From assembly GCA_937983075.1 (NCBI GenBank), contig CALKAQ010000031.1, positions 1-64,000 of the forward strand: a DNA stretch of 64,000 nucleotides, written 5' to 3'. The DNA comes from an uncultured bacterium (lineage in GTDB: Bacteria; Bacillota; Limnochordia; DTU080; JAAYLA01). Below, piece after piece: positions 1 to 8,552 of this stretch. Position 1 is the stretch's first letter. Every line of letters begins with the position of its first letter. Made by a program: the position numbers and the translations under genes. The notes below the pieces were generated by a model, which searched no databases, had not been told where the DNA came from, and saw only the letters and a list, made by a program, of their open reading frames with translations.

Positions 1-55
1 GGCCAGAGGAAGGAGCCCGGTCGCAAGAGGATCGAGGGTTCCGCCGTGCCCCACC

Positions 56-829
56 ATGAACAAGGTCGAAATATGCGGCGTCAACACCTCCAAACTTCCC
101 GTCTTGTCCAATGCGGAAATGCGGCGGCTTTTGCAGGCGATGCGCGATGGCGATCCGAACGCTCGCAACGAGCTGGTGCAGGGGAACTTGCGTCTCGTAT
201 TGAGTGTGATTCAACGGTTCAACAACCGCGGCGAAAACGTCGACGACCTGTTTCAGGTCGGTTGCATCGGTCTGATGAAAGCCATCGACAACTTCGATCT
301 GAGTCAGAATGTTCGGTTTTCGACGTATGCGGTGCCGATGATCATCGGCGAGATTCGCCGCTATCTGCGCGACAACAACCCGATTCGAGTCAGTCGCTCA
401 CTCCGCGACATCGCCTACAAAGCGCTGCAAGTGCGGGACGCACTCGTCAACAAATACTCCAAAGAACCTACAGTGACGCAAATCGCCGAGGAGTTGGGGC
501 TGCCCCGCGAGGAAGTCGTTTATGCTCTCGATGCCATTCAAGAACCGGTGTCTCTGTTCGAACCCATTTACCATGACGGCGGCGATCCGATTTTTGTCAT
601 GGACCAAATCAGCGATGAAAAAAGCGAAGACGGATCGTGGTTGGAAGGAATTGCGATCCGGGAAGGGTTATCTCGCCTGTCTGAGCGGGAAAAATTAATT
701 TTGACCATGCGATTTTTCGATGGAAACACGCAGATGGAGGTTGCCGAAGAGATAGGGATCTCTCAAGCTCAAGTTTCCCGTTTAGAGAAGGCTGCACTGA
801 AGCAGCTGCGACGCCATATGGCCCAATGA
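56..829 (+). CDS. sigG: RNA polymerase sporulation sigma factor SigG
   Basis: This is the forespore-specific sigma factor that directs late forespore transcription after engulfment. The 257-residue protein begins MNKVEICGVNTSKLPVLSN, which matches the characteristic N-terminus of SigG rather than SigF or SigE. Region 2 is nearly invariant (QRFNNRGENVDDLFQVGCIG, then FSTYAVPMIIGEIRRYLRD), and the C-terminal helix-turn-helix reads TQMEVAEEIGISQAQVSRLE. The ATG at 56 has only a weak upstream purine tract, but it fits the family start. In Bacillus, sigG lies just upstream of ylmC/ylmD, as here apart from the inserted spoIIR. The upstream spoIIGA-sigE genes would be outside the window. Confidence 0.97.
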   Translation: MNKVEICGVNTSKLPVLSNAEMRRLLQAMRDGDPNARNELVQGNLRLVLSVIQRFNNRGENVDDLFQVGCIGLMKAIDNFDLSQNVRFSTYAVPMIIGEIRRYLRDNNPIRVSRSLRDIAYKALQVRDALVNKYSKEPTVTQIAEELGLPREEVVYALDAIQEPVSLFEPIYHDGGDPIFVMDQISDEKSEDGSWLEGIAIREGLSRLSEREKLILTMRFFDGNTQMEVAEEIGISQAQVSRLEKAALKQLRRHMAQ

Positions 830-872
830 GTACTCCCGGGCGCGCTCGACAGCTATCAAAGGAGAGCTTCTT

Positions 873-1640
873 ATGGACTATCCGACGACTCATCGTTCAA
901 TCAGCTTCACGGTTTTGTTTATATGCCTAACAACCGTGCTTGTTTTGCTGGGCGTTCGTGCCATTGAAGTCAGGGTAGATGCAGCGAATGCTGCTGACGG
1001 GAATGGGACGGCGTTGCGGCTACAGGTGATTCCCCATTCGGATCATCCGCGGGATCAAGATTTGAAGCTGATGGTCCGCGATGAGGTGCTCGCTCTTCTC
1101 AAAGAAGACATTCAATCGCCGCAGCCGTCGGCGGCTGCCGTGGTCGATGCCGTGCGTGAGCGCATACCGCTGATCGAAGAGCGCGTGGCCGCGTTGTTGG
1201 AAACCGCAGGCCGGAGCCTGCCTATTGCGATTCAACTTGAACCTGTCAGCGATCCGAGCACCTTTGGCGAGCGTTATGGTGGAGCGTGGGGAGCCGCGGA
1301 CGAAGCGATCGTCCTCCGAATCATTTTGGGAGAGGGGCGCGGAAGCAACTTTTGGTGTGTCATCTTTCCAAACATGTGTTTTGTCTCGGACAGCGTTGAA
1401 GAATATTTTCCCTTGGCACCGGGCGGAAACATTGTGGAAGCCGCTCCGGGGACTGACGTAGAAAACGTGGAAACGGCGGCTCAGCAACCCGACCGTTCGG
1501 CCGGTGAGGATGCGGCGGATGATTCACCTAAGATAGAATTTCGGTGGCGTCTGTGGGAACATCTTGAGCAAAGCCGGGCGTCACGGATGATTCGCGGTCT
1601 GTGGGACCATGCCATCGCCAGTCTCTTTGCCCGAAATTGA
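873..1640 (+). CDS. spoIIR: Stage II sporulation protein R (SpoIIR)
   Basis: SpoIIR is the secreted forespore signal that activates SpoIIGA processing of pro-SigE in the mother cell. The 255-residue protein has an N-terminal membrane segment (about residues 8-30), then the family core: LRLQVIPHSDHPRDQDLK near residue 48 and NFWCVIFPNMCF near residue 163. The start ATG follows AAAGGAG at good spacing. A C-terminal extension of roughly 70 charged residues after the core is longer than in Bacillus. Its position directly after sigG is notable because in Bacillus spoIIR is unlinked. Expression under SigF would be expected, but I cannot identify a clear SigF promoter in the 43-bp gap. Confidence 0.92.
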   Translation: MDYPTTHRSISFTVLFICLTTVLVLLGVRAIEVRVDAANAADGNGTALRLQVIPHSDHPRDQDLKLMVRDEVLALLKEDIQSPQPSAAAVVDAVRERIPLIEERVAALLETAGRSLPIAIQLEPVSDPSTFGERYGGAWGAADEAIVLRIILGEGRGSNFWCVIFPNMCFVSDSVEEYFPLAPGGNIVEAAPGTDVENVETAAQQPDRSAGEDAADDSPKIEFRWRLWEHLEQSRASRMIRGLWDHAIASLFARN

Positions 1641-1685
1641 CGGAATGGCGCCGACTTGTAGACTTTCACCCCAGGCAGGCATAAG

Positions 1686-2015
1686 ATGAATGCAGGCTTG
1701 CACGCACCGGGGGTGAGGGCGGAGGTGCTGGCACGGGCATCGGAATTGCGTACTCTCGATGTAATTAATATCACCGACGGTCGGCGTTTGGGTCACGTGT
1801 TTGACATCGCGCTCGATGTGGATTCCGGTCAAATACGGGCTCTTGTGGTCCCGACGGAGAAACCGTCATGGTTTTCGTTTTTGCGTCAAGGCACCGATGT
1901 CGAGGTGCCTTGGGATTGTGTCGTCAAAATCGGTATTGACGTCATCCTCGTTGAGTTGCCTGAACACCAAGCAGGCAGTCCATGGCGACGCCGAGAAGAC
2001 CTCTCCTTACGCTAG
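1686..2015 (+). CDS. ylmC: YlmC/YmxH-family PRC-barrel sporulation protein
   Basis: This is a 109-residue protein with a PRC-barrel fold signature: ELRTLDVINITDGRRLGHV near residue 20, followed by DIALDVDSGQIRALVVP and the PW.CVVKIG.DVILVEL ending. PRC barrels are small protein- or RNA-binding beta barrels; YlmC/YmxH proteins are associated with sporulation but have no settled molecular role. The family usually starts close to the ELR motif, so the first 15 or so residues may not be translated, and a GTG at 1725 is an alternative start. It sits between spoIIR and the ylmD homologue, the same order as in Bacillus after sigG. Confidence 0.85.
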   Translation: MNAGLHAPGVRAEVLARASELRTLDVINITDGRRLGHVFDIALDVDSGQIRALVVPTEKPSWFSFLRQGTDVEVPWDCVVKIGIDVILVELPEHQAGSPWRRREDLSLR

Positions 2016-2046
2016 CCTTGCCGACTTTCAAAGGAGGTCTTCTCGG

Positions 2047-2856
2047 ATGCCTGCTGCATCTTCCCTTTCATTCATCCAATCGCCACTGCTGCTCACTAAC
2101 CAACATATTATCCACGGTTTTACCACGCGCGTCGGGGGCTTCGGCGCATCTCCCTTCGATTCGCTCAATCTGGGCCTTCATGTAGGCGATCATCTCCAAA
2201 CGGTCATCGACAACCGACGTCTTGTCTGTGAGTCGCTCGGATTCACGCTGCGCGATTGGGTGAGCGGTGAACAAGTTCATGGGATAAACGTTGCCGTCGT
2301 GGGAAAAGAGGCTGCGGGACGAGGCGCTCTATCCATAAAGACCGCGCTGCCTGCAACCGATGGTTTGATCAGCCGTACTCCGGGACTGTTGCTCGCAGCT
2401 TGTTTTGCGGACTGTGTGCCGGTGTTTTTTGTCGATCCTGCCGTTCCCGCGGTTGGCATCGCGCACGCGGGCTGGCGCGGCACGTTGGGCGGAATCGTCG
2501 AGCGCATGGTGGATCAGTTTCAAGCTGCTTTCGATACGCCGCCCCATCGTCTGAAAGTTTGGTTGGGACCCGCCATCGGGCCGTGCTGCTATCAAGTGGA
2601 TCAATCGCTGGCTGAGCAATTCAGCCGTCTGCCCTCTGTTTCCGGCGGAGCTGCGATTGTGCGGCGGGGTGGAACCTATTGGCTTGACCTGCGGCTCGTC
2701 AATCGAATGCGTCTGCTGGCGGCAGGCGTAGATGAAGCGAATATTGACGTCTCGCACCATTGTACAAGCTGCGAACCCGTGCTCTTTTTCAGCCATCGCA
2801 AAGCCGGGCCCGCGACCGGTCGGATGGCTGGGCTAATCGGAATCTCCCCTTCCTAA
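2047..2856 (+). CDS. pgeF: Laccase-domain purine nucleoside phosphorylase/adenosine deaminase family protein (YlmD/YfiH)
   Basis: This 269-residue protein belongs to the multicopper-oxidase-like YfiH family. Members act on purine nucleosides (phosphorolysis of adenosine, inosine and methylthioadenosine, and adenosine deamination). Visible motifs are IIHGFTTRVGG near residue 21, ADCVPVFFVDP, IAHAGWRGTLGG (a zinc-ligand region), GPAIGPCCYQV and HHCTSCEPVLFFSHRK, which together carry the conserved Cys/His ligands. The ATG at 2047 is chosen because AAAGGAGGTC precedes it at 2030-2038; an in-frame upstream extension to 1801 lies inside the ylmC gene and is rejected. It follows ylmC as in Bacillus, although ylmE and sepF are not next to it. 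Confidence 0.92.
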   Translation: MPAASSLSFIQSPLLLTNQHIIHGFTTRVGGFGASPFDSLNLGLHVGDHLQTVIDNRRLVCESLGFTLRDWVSGEQVHGINVAVVGKEAAGRGALSIKTALPATDGLISRTPGLLLAACFADCVPVFFVDPAVPAVGIAHAGWRGTLGGIVERMVDQFQAAFDTPPHRLKVWLGPAIGPCCYQVDQSLAEQFSRLPSVSGGAAIVRRGGTYWLDLRLVNRMRLLAAGVDEANIDVSHHCTSCEPVLFFSHRKAGPATGRMAGLIGISPS

Positions 2857-2929
2857 GTCAGCAGGACTCGGTATATCGAAAATAGAATTTGTAACCAACT
2901 GCCCAAATGGCAGGGAGGGGAGCCTCGAT

Positions 2930-5557
2930 ATGATGGAACGTACACCTGTCGAATCGGGTGAACCATCCCGCAAGATTGAAATCACCACAATAATCGTCAT
3001 CGGGCTCGCTTCATTTGCACTCGTCAGCCTCTATTCCCAAGCGGCAGGCACGATTGGATCCTGGCTGTCTTCCGCTTTGCGTTATATTTTCGGACAATTT
3101 GCCGCCGTACCACCGTTGTTTCTCGGTATCGTTTCCATTGTGACCATTCGCAAGAGAACGACGTCTTTTGTTCGCAAAGTTCTCGCAGCTGCGCTTTTCT
3201 TTTTTGTGCTCATGGTTGCCTGGCACATGATCAAAGGACGTCCGATCGGCTTTGTGTGGGAAGATGTCCGCTCTTTCTCGTCTGCCGAACCAGGGGGCGG
3301 CATCATCGGGGCTTTGTCCAGCTACGCTCTTCTGACCGCATTCGGCCAGGACGGTTCCGTTGTGATCTTGATCGTCGCTGCGCTCATCGCCGTTTCGCTT
3401 TATTTGGATACGCCGCTGTCTCGTTTTGTCGCCGCGGTTGCCGGTGGAGTTTTGAAATTGGCGACGAACTTCCGAGCGACGGTCGGGGAGTGGTACCATC
3501 GCGCCCGAGCCGATGTCAGCGATCTGTTTGCTGCTTTGCGCGATCGCTGGGTACTGTTTCGCACCGGCCGTACGGAACGGCGGGAGCGGTACAGTCGAGA
3601 AACCGACGACGCTGCGGGCGAAAAGAGCACGTTGTGGGCAAAAATCCGATCGTTGAGCATTTGGGATAAGCTCTTGCGCTCCAAAAGTAATGAGGAGGAG
3701 CGGGATTGGGCCGTTGATCGTCCTCAGCTGAGGCGGAAACGCGCAGATGAGGCGGCCTACGAGCATGCAGACAAGGTGTCGGAGTTTGTATCCGCAAGTG
3801 TCGTGACGAGTTCTGAACCCGAAACGGAAGCGGATCTCGTGGTTGAATCCCTGCATCCTCCTGCGCTGCGGGAAGCGGCCGGTGCGCTGGAGATCGTTCA
3901 GGAAGACGAAGAATTGGACGAGATCGACGACGCGGCAGTGAGCGTTGAAGCGAGTCCGCAGCGACATCTTGAGCGCGGCAAGGTGCGGAGAAGCAGCACG
4001 TCGCTTGGCGCCGTGCCGTCGGACGCCGATGAGCCCCAAACCATCGCCGCCGATGCCGCAGCCGCAAACGACGAAACGGAAGACGAGCCGAAACCTCGGC
4101 GACAGCCTGTTTATCGCTTGCCGCCTACGGCACTCCTCGAGCGGCCGCGTGGCAGCAGGAACGGCCGCTACGGTGAAGGAGACGGGCAAGCGGCCCTTTT
4201 GGAGGAAACGCTGTCCAGCTTTGGCATCGACGCCAAAGTTGTGCAAGTGCAACACGGGCCGGTTATCACCCGGTATGAAGTTCAGCCGCCGCCCGGCATC
4301 AAAGTCAATCGCATTACGAGCCTCGCAGACGATATAGCGCTTGCATTGGCGGCGACGGGCATACGCATTGAAGCGCCGGTGCCCGGAAAATCCGTTGTCG
4401 GCATCGAAGTGCCGAACCGCGAAACGAGTACCGTGTATTTGCGGGAAGTCATTGAATCCGAGGAGTTCCAAAAGTCGTCCTCGCCTCTCGTCGTCGCACT
4501 CGGCAAAGACATTGCTGGCAAACCTGTAGTCGCCGATCTGCGCAAACTGCTGCACGTTCTCATCGCGGGAGCGACCGGTTCCGGCAAATCCGTGTGCATC
4601 AATACCATCATCGTCAGTATTTTGTACAAAGCGCTGCCGCACCAAGTCAAACTGTTGATGATCGATCCGAAGCGGGTCGAGCTTTCCGTGTACGACGGCA
4701 TCCCGCACCTTGTATCGCCTGTAGTCACCGATCCCAAGCAGGCGGCCGCGGCACTCAAATGGGCCGTCCGTGAAATGGAGCAGCGCTACAATTTGTTCTC
4801 CGAAGCAGGCGTGCGCAACATCGACGGATATAATCGGTACGTAGAAGCGGTGCGTGAGGGAGCCGAAGCGGCCGGCGGCGACGCGGAAGAGCGCGCTTCG
4901 CTGCCGCAGCGGATGCCGTATATCGTCGTCATCATTGACGAGCTCGCCGATCTCATGATGGTCGCCCATCAAGAAGTCGAAGAGAGCATCAGCCGGCTTG
5001 CTCAGATGGCGCGGGCGGCGGGCATTCACTTGATTGTCGCAACCCAACGGCCGTCGGTTGACGTCATCACCGGGCTGATTAAAGCCAACGTTCCTTCGCG
5101 CATAGCGTTTGCTGTGGCGTCTAGCCATGATTCACGCACCATTCTCGACATGGCCGGAGCAGAACGCCTGATCGGCAAAGGCGACATGCTTTTCTATCCC
5201 GCGGGTGCGAGCAAGCCTTGGCGTGCTCAAGGCGCGTTTATAGCCGATCGCGAAGTACACGATGTCGTTGAATTTTGGAGAAGCCAAGGGGAACCCGAAT
5301 ACCGCGAAGAAGTCGTGGCCCAAGCGACTGCGGTTCAGAATTCGGACGAGCCTGACGATGAATTGTTTGAGGACGCGGTGCGGCTCGTCGTCGAAACGCA
5401 AAACGCTTCGATCTCTATGCTCCAGCGTCGTTTCCGCATCGGTTATGCCCGGGCGGCCCGGTTGATCGACATGATGGAGATGCAGGGGATTATCGGCCCT
5501 TATCAAGGCAGTCGGCCGCGCGAAGTGCTGTGGACGAGCTATGAACGAGAATCATGA
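2930..5557 (+). CDS. spoIIIE: DNA translocase SpoIIIE/FtsK
   Basis: This is a septal DNA pump that moves the chromosome into the forespore and clears DNA from division septa. The 875-residue protein has about four N-terminal membrane segments (residues 15-190) and a long acidic, charged linker (about 210-400). The motor domain carries Walker A GATGSGKS near residue 547 and Walker B VVIIDELADLM near residue 666. The C-terminal winged-helix gamma domain (FRIGYARAARLIDMMEMQGI, then GPYQGSRPREVL) reads DNA-orientation sequences. The linker makes it longer than Bacillus SpoIIIE (about 790). The membrane domain argues for SpoIIIE rather than soluble SftA. GGGAGGGGAG precedes the start. Confidence 0.96.
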   Translation: MMERTPVESGEPSRKIEITTIIVIGLASFALVSLYSQAAGTIGSWLSSALRYIFGQFAAVPPLFLGIVSIVTIRKRTTSFVRKVLAAALFFFVLMVAWHMIKGRPIGFVWEDVRSFSSAEPGGGIIGALSSYALLTAFGQDGSVVILIVAALIAVSLYLDTPLSRFVAAVAGGVLKLATNFRATVGEWYHRARADVSDLFAALRDRWVLFRTGRTERRERYSRETDDAAGEKSTLWAKIRSLSIWDKLLRSKSNEEERDWAVDRPQLRRKRADEAAYEHADKVSEFVSASVVTSSEPETEADLVVESLHPPALREAAGALEIVQEDEELDEIDDAAVSVEASPQRHLERGKVRRSSTSLGAVPSDADEPQTIAADAAAANDETEDEPKPRRQPVYRLPPTALLERPRGSRNGRYGEGDGQAALLEETLSSFGIDAKVVQVQHGPVITRYEVQPPPGIKVNRITSLADDIALALAATGIRIEAPVPGKSVVGIEVPNRETSTVYLREVIESEEFQKSSSPLVVALGKDIAGKPVVADLRKLLHVLIAGATGSGKSVCINTIIVSILYKALPHQVKLLMIDPKRVELSVYDGIPHLVSPVVTDPKQAAAALKWAVREMEQRYNLFSEAGVRNIDGYNRYVEAVREGAEAAGGDAEERASLPQRMPYIVVIIDELADLMMVAHQEVEESISRLAQMARAAGIHLIVATQRPSVDVITGLIKANVPSRIAFAVASSHDSRTILDMAGAERLIGKGDMLFYPAGASKPWRAQGAFIADREVHDVVEFWRSQGEPEYREEVVAQATAVQNSDEPDDELFEDAVRLVVETQNASISMLQRRFRIGYARAARLIDMMEMQGIIGPYQGSRPREVLWTSYERES

Positions 5558-5641
5558 CCTGGAGTGCACGAAGGAGTTTGGACCGAAGGCCAACCGAACC
5601 AAGCTGAACCGGGGCTTGTTCGGGAGGGGAGGAACAATTTT

Positions 5642-6637
5642 GTGGAAGAGTTCGGGCGATATTTAAAAGAAGAACGATTGGCCCGCGGCATTTCCCTCAG
5701 TGCCGTCCAAGTGACGACCCGAATCCGCACGACGTATCTCGAGGCCATTGAGGCGGGTGATTTTGCCTCGCTTCCCGGGAATACTTATGCGCGAGGATTC
5801 CTGAAACTGTACGCCAAGGCCATCGGTTTGGATCCCGAGGAAGTGGTGAAGCGCTATGACGCCTTGCAGAGCCAAAAAATGGCGGAGGTTCAGGAGCTGC
5901 TGCAGACACCTTCTCGCGAGCGGATTTCCGAACGGCTCGCGCGTCGCCGCAGGAAGCGCCGGATACAAACCTTGCGTCTGGCCGGAATACTGATTCTTCT
6001 CGTTGCTCTGATTGTCTTTGGCCGCGAGTTGTTGTTCGCTCCGGAATCTGATGTGACACCGGACGGTGCCAATGGTCTGGAAGTCGGAGTTTTGATTGAC
6101 AACCCGTCTCCATCCGCTCAACAAGAGGCCCCGGGCGAAACCGAAAGCGAGGGCGATGACATCTCCGTTGCCGACTCGTCCGTCCAAGGTTCGGATGGAG
6201 AAGATGCAGCGAGTGTAGAACCCGCAAGCGAAGAACCCGTCGATGAGGTGCGAAATGCTGGCGAAGATGCCGCCGCTGATCAGTTGGCTGGTCAATCCGA
6301 CGATGTTGCCGTGGGGGAACCGGGCTCCGGGGCCGATGACGAAGCAGCCGTTCCCGCATGGGTTTCTGGGGAAAATGAAATTCAAGTTACGTTGACGTTT
6401 GAAGGATTGTCGTGGACCGCTGTGTGGGTTGACGGAGAACGGGTGGTTTACCAAGAGGTCCCTGAAGGCACGGTCATGAGTTGGACGGCGCAGGAAAGCA
6501 TTCGGGTGCGCCTCGGGCGGGGCAACGAAGTTCGCATTGAGCTCAACGGGGAAGATCTCGGCCTTGCAGGGAACGGTGTGGTTGACCGGGAATTTACCAT
6601 CGAAACAGTCATGGCATTACGGAGGCAAGAAGATTGA
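5642..6637 (+). CDS. RodZ/YmfM-like helix-turn-helix membrane protein
   Basis: This is a cytoskeleton-associated type protein of the RodZ family, linked to cell shape through MreB. The GTG at 5642 is preferred because GGGAGGGGAGG lies just upstream, giving 331 residues. The N-terminal HTH_25 domain reads FGRYLKEERLARGISLSAVQ, then TYLEAIEAGDFASLPGNTYARGF and LKLYAKAIGLDPEEVV. A single membrane helix lies near residues 116-134, followed by a long acidic Ser/Asp/Glu-rich linker and a C-terminal beta-rich domain of DUF4115 type (about residues 245-325). It follows spoIIIE by 84 bp, and its stop overlaps the TTG start of hslO. Confidence 0.88.
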   Translation: MEEFGRYLKEERLARGISLSAVQVTTRIRTTYLEAIEAGDFASLPGNTYARGFLKLYAKAIGLDPEEVVKRYDALQSQKMAEVQELLQTPSRERISERLARRRRKRRIQTLRLAGILILLVALIVFGRELLFAPESDVTPDGANGLEVGVLIDNPSPSAQQEAPGETESEGDDISVADSSVQGSDGEDAASVEPASEEPVDEVRNAGEDAAADQLAGQSDDVAVGEPGSGADDEAAVPAWVSGENEIQVTLTFEGLSWTAVWVDGERVVYQEVPEGTVMSWTAQESIRVRLGRGNEVRIELNGEDLGLAGNGVVDREFTIETVMALRRQED

Positions 6638-7551
6638 GTGAAAGCCATTTCAACGGAATGAGTTCATCTCCGCTCGACTCCATCAGCATTGCTGTTGCCG
6701 CTGAAGGAGCTTTGCGAGCATACGCCGCGGTGACGACGCAGCTCGTTGAAGAGGCGCGTCGACGCCACGGACTCTACCCGACGGCTGCAGCGGCCGTGGG
6801 CCGAACGATGACGGCCGCAGCGATCATGGGGATGATGCTCAAAGAAGGTCAAAACGTCATGGTCCAACTCACCGGAGACGGGCCGATCCGCCAGATCTTG
6901 GCTCAAGCGGACGCTGAGGGAAATGTGCGAGGTTATGCAGCCAATCCGCATGTACACCTTCCCTTAAATCGCGACAAGAAACTTGATGTAGCCGGCGCCA
7001 TCGGCCAAGGGCGTTTGGATGTCATCAAAGATCTCCAGCTCAAGGAACCGTATCGGGGCATGGTACGCTTGATTTCGGGTGAAATTGCCGAGGATGTCGC
7101 CTACTACTTCGTTCAGTCCGAACAAGTGCCGTCAGCCGTGGCACTTGGTGTCCGTGTTGAAGCGGAGGGCCGGGTCAGCGCAGCAGGTGGTTTGATTATC
7201 CAAGCGCTTCCCGGGGCCGATCCCCAAGCTTTGGAGGCATTGGAGCAGCGTTTGCAAACGTTGCAGAACGTATCGCGCATGGTTGCGTCCAATATGGGGC
7301 CGAATGATATTTTGCGAGCGGCATTGGGCGACCTCGACATTACCATTCTTAAGGAACATCCGCTTCGTTTTGCGTGCAACTGTTCCCATGAGCGCTTTTC
7401 GCGAGGGCTGCTCGCGCTCGGACCCGACGAGCTGCGGGACATGATTCAGCAAGATGGCGAAGCTGAGTTGACGTGTCACTTCTGTTCGGAGCAATATCAC
7501 TTTACCAAAGAAGATTTGCAAGAGCTCCTGCGCAATTTTGAAGAGGCTTAG
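6634..7551 (+). CDS. hslO: Redox-regulated holdase chaperone Hsp33
   Basis: Hsp33 is a cytosolic chaperone that binds unfolding proteins when its zinc-bound cysteines are oxidised. The 305-residue protein ends in the diagnostic zinc centre: CNC near residue 247 and CHFC near residue 282. The N-terminal core shows RTMTAAAIMGMMLK, GDGPIRQILAQAD and GEIAEDVAYYFVQSEQVPSAVALGV. The start is a TTG at 6634 with GGAGG nine bases upstream, overlapping the stop of the RodZ-like gene, so the two are probably co-transcribed. Length and motifs are normal for the family. Confidence 0.97.
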   Translation: MSESHFNGMSSSPLDSISIAVAAEGALRAYAAVTTQLVEEARRRHGLYPTAAAAVGRTMTAAAIMGMMLKEGQNVMVQLTGDGPIRQILAQADAEGNVRGYAANPHVHLPLNRDKKLDVAGAIGQGRLDVIKDLQLKEPYRGMVRLISGEIAEDVAYYFVQSEQVPSAVALGVRVEAEGRVSAAGGLIIQALPGADPQALEALEQRLQTLQNVSRMVASNMGPNDILRAALGDLDITILKEHPLRFACNCSHERFSRGLLALGPDELRDMIQQDGEAELTCHFCSEQYHFTKEDLQELLRNFEEA

Positions 7552-7594
7552 TGGTCTTCCGCCTCGTTTGCGGCCTGGTTCGGCGGCTTACGGG

Positions 7595-7624
7595 TTGACC
7601 CGTTTTCGGACTGGCAGTCATAAT
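7595..7624 (+). promoter_or_regulatory. Possible sigma-A-type promoter upstream of the small spoIIP gene
   Basis: TTGACC at 7595-7600 and CATAAT at 7619-7624 are separated by 18 bp, about 50 bp upstream of the SpoIIP-like gene. A forespore or mother-cell sigma factor would be expected for a sporulation gene, so use of this sigma-A-like match is uncertain. Confidence 0.4.
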
Positions 7625-7676
7625 GCCACAGCTCCCCGTAATAGAATGGTTCTGAGACAAAGGGGGGCTGTTGCCA

Positions 7677-8486
7677 GTGAAAAGAGGACAACGCCGTCGA
7701 ACCACCGTGCCAAACGAAAATGGGCCTGGCCTCTTATTTATTTTGGTCGCAATCGGAGCCGTGGCCCTCATCAGCGCTCGCTTTTTCGGTTTCACGCCCG
7801 GCGATTGGCTGGCTTCCACAGGCGGCCCGGTTTCGGTGCAGCAACCGTGGGAAAGCCCGGCGTCGTCAGGGCCGGACGGCAATGACGAATCTGCGCCGAT
7901 TGTGTTGATTTATCACACACACGCCAGTGAAAACTATGTGCCCAAGGAGGCCCATGCAAGAGCCGGCCAAACCGGCGATATCGTCGAAGTGGGCAGGGCC
8001 TTTGCGGCGGCGCTTGAGGCCGAGGGCATTCGCACGGTTCACCTGACTGGTGCATACGACGCATCATGGTCGGATTCGTACAATCAAGTACGTCCTGCAG
8101 TGGCCCAAATGATCGAGAACTATGGTGAAGTAGCGGCTGTGTTTGATATCCACCGCGATGCAATCGAAAATTGGCATCCCGGTGTGACTACAGCGCAGCT
8201 GAATGGCAGCGATGTGGCGAAAATCATGTTTGTCGTGGGCGAGACGGGCAATAACCGGATTCAGGAAAACATCGCCTTCGCCACCAAGCTCAAAGATCAC
8301 CTCGGAGCAGTTTATCCCGAACTCGTTCGGGGCGTGCGCACCATGCAAGGCGATTTCAACGGCGATCTGCATCCCAACGCGGTGCAGGTATATATCGGCG
8401 AGCATCGAGACAACAGTTTAACGGAGGCAAAACTAGCAGCCCAGTATTTGGCCAAAGCTGTGGCAGAAGTCCTCCTGGCCGAATGA
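7677..8486 (+). CDS. SpoIIP-family cell-wall hydrolase (N-terminally anchored paralogue)
   Basis: This is a probable peptidoglycan amidase/endopeptidase of the SpoIIP family, which degrades septal wall during engulfment. About 269 residues: a positively charged N-terminus, one membrane anchor (about 14-34), then the catalytic domain with IVLIYHTHASENYVPKE, GRAFAAALEAEGI and AAVFDIHRDAIENWHPGV. The His and Glu residues of HTHASE and the DIHRDA motif are the expected metal-site elements. The GTG at 7677 lies nine bases from AGGGGGG; a TTG at 7671 is the alternative. A second, larger SpoIIP-type gene lies at 60476-61663. Confidence 0.85.
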   Translation: MKRGQRRRTTVPNENGPGLLFILVAIGAVALISARFFGFTPGDWLASTGGPVSVQQPWESPASSGPDGNDESAPIVLIYHTHASENYVPKEAHARAGQTGDIVEVGRAFAAALEAEGIRTVHLTGAYDASWSDSYNQVRPAVAQMIENYGEVAAVFDIHRDAIENWHPGVTTAQLNGSDVAKIMFVVGETGNNRIQENIAFATKLKDHLGAVYPELVRGVRTMQGDFNGDLHPNAVQVYIGEHRDNSLTEAKLAAQYLAKAVAEVLLAE

Positions 8487-8552
8487 CGGGAAAACCGCCA
8501 GCATCGCAAGCGCCGTGCCAACAATTGCTGGAGGTAGGGAGGCAGTCCACGT

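Noticed and set aside
3011..5128. Open frame of about 700 codons antisense to spoIIIE
   Set aside because: It is a side effect of GC-biased codons in spoIIIE; its translation has no recognisable domains, is rich in Arg/His/Cys, and the sense strand carries the FtsK motor motifs.
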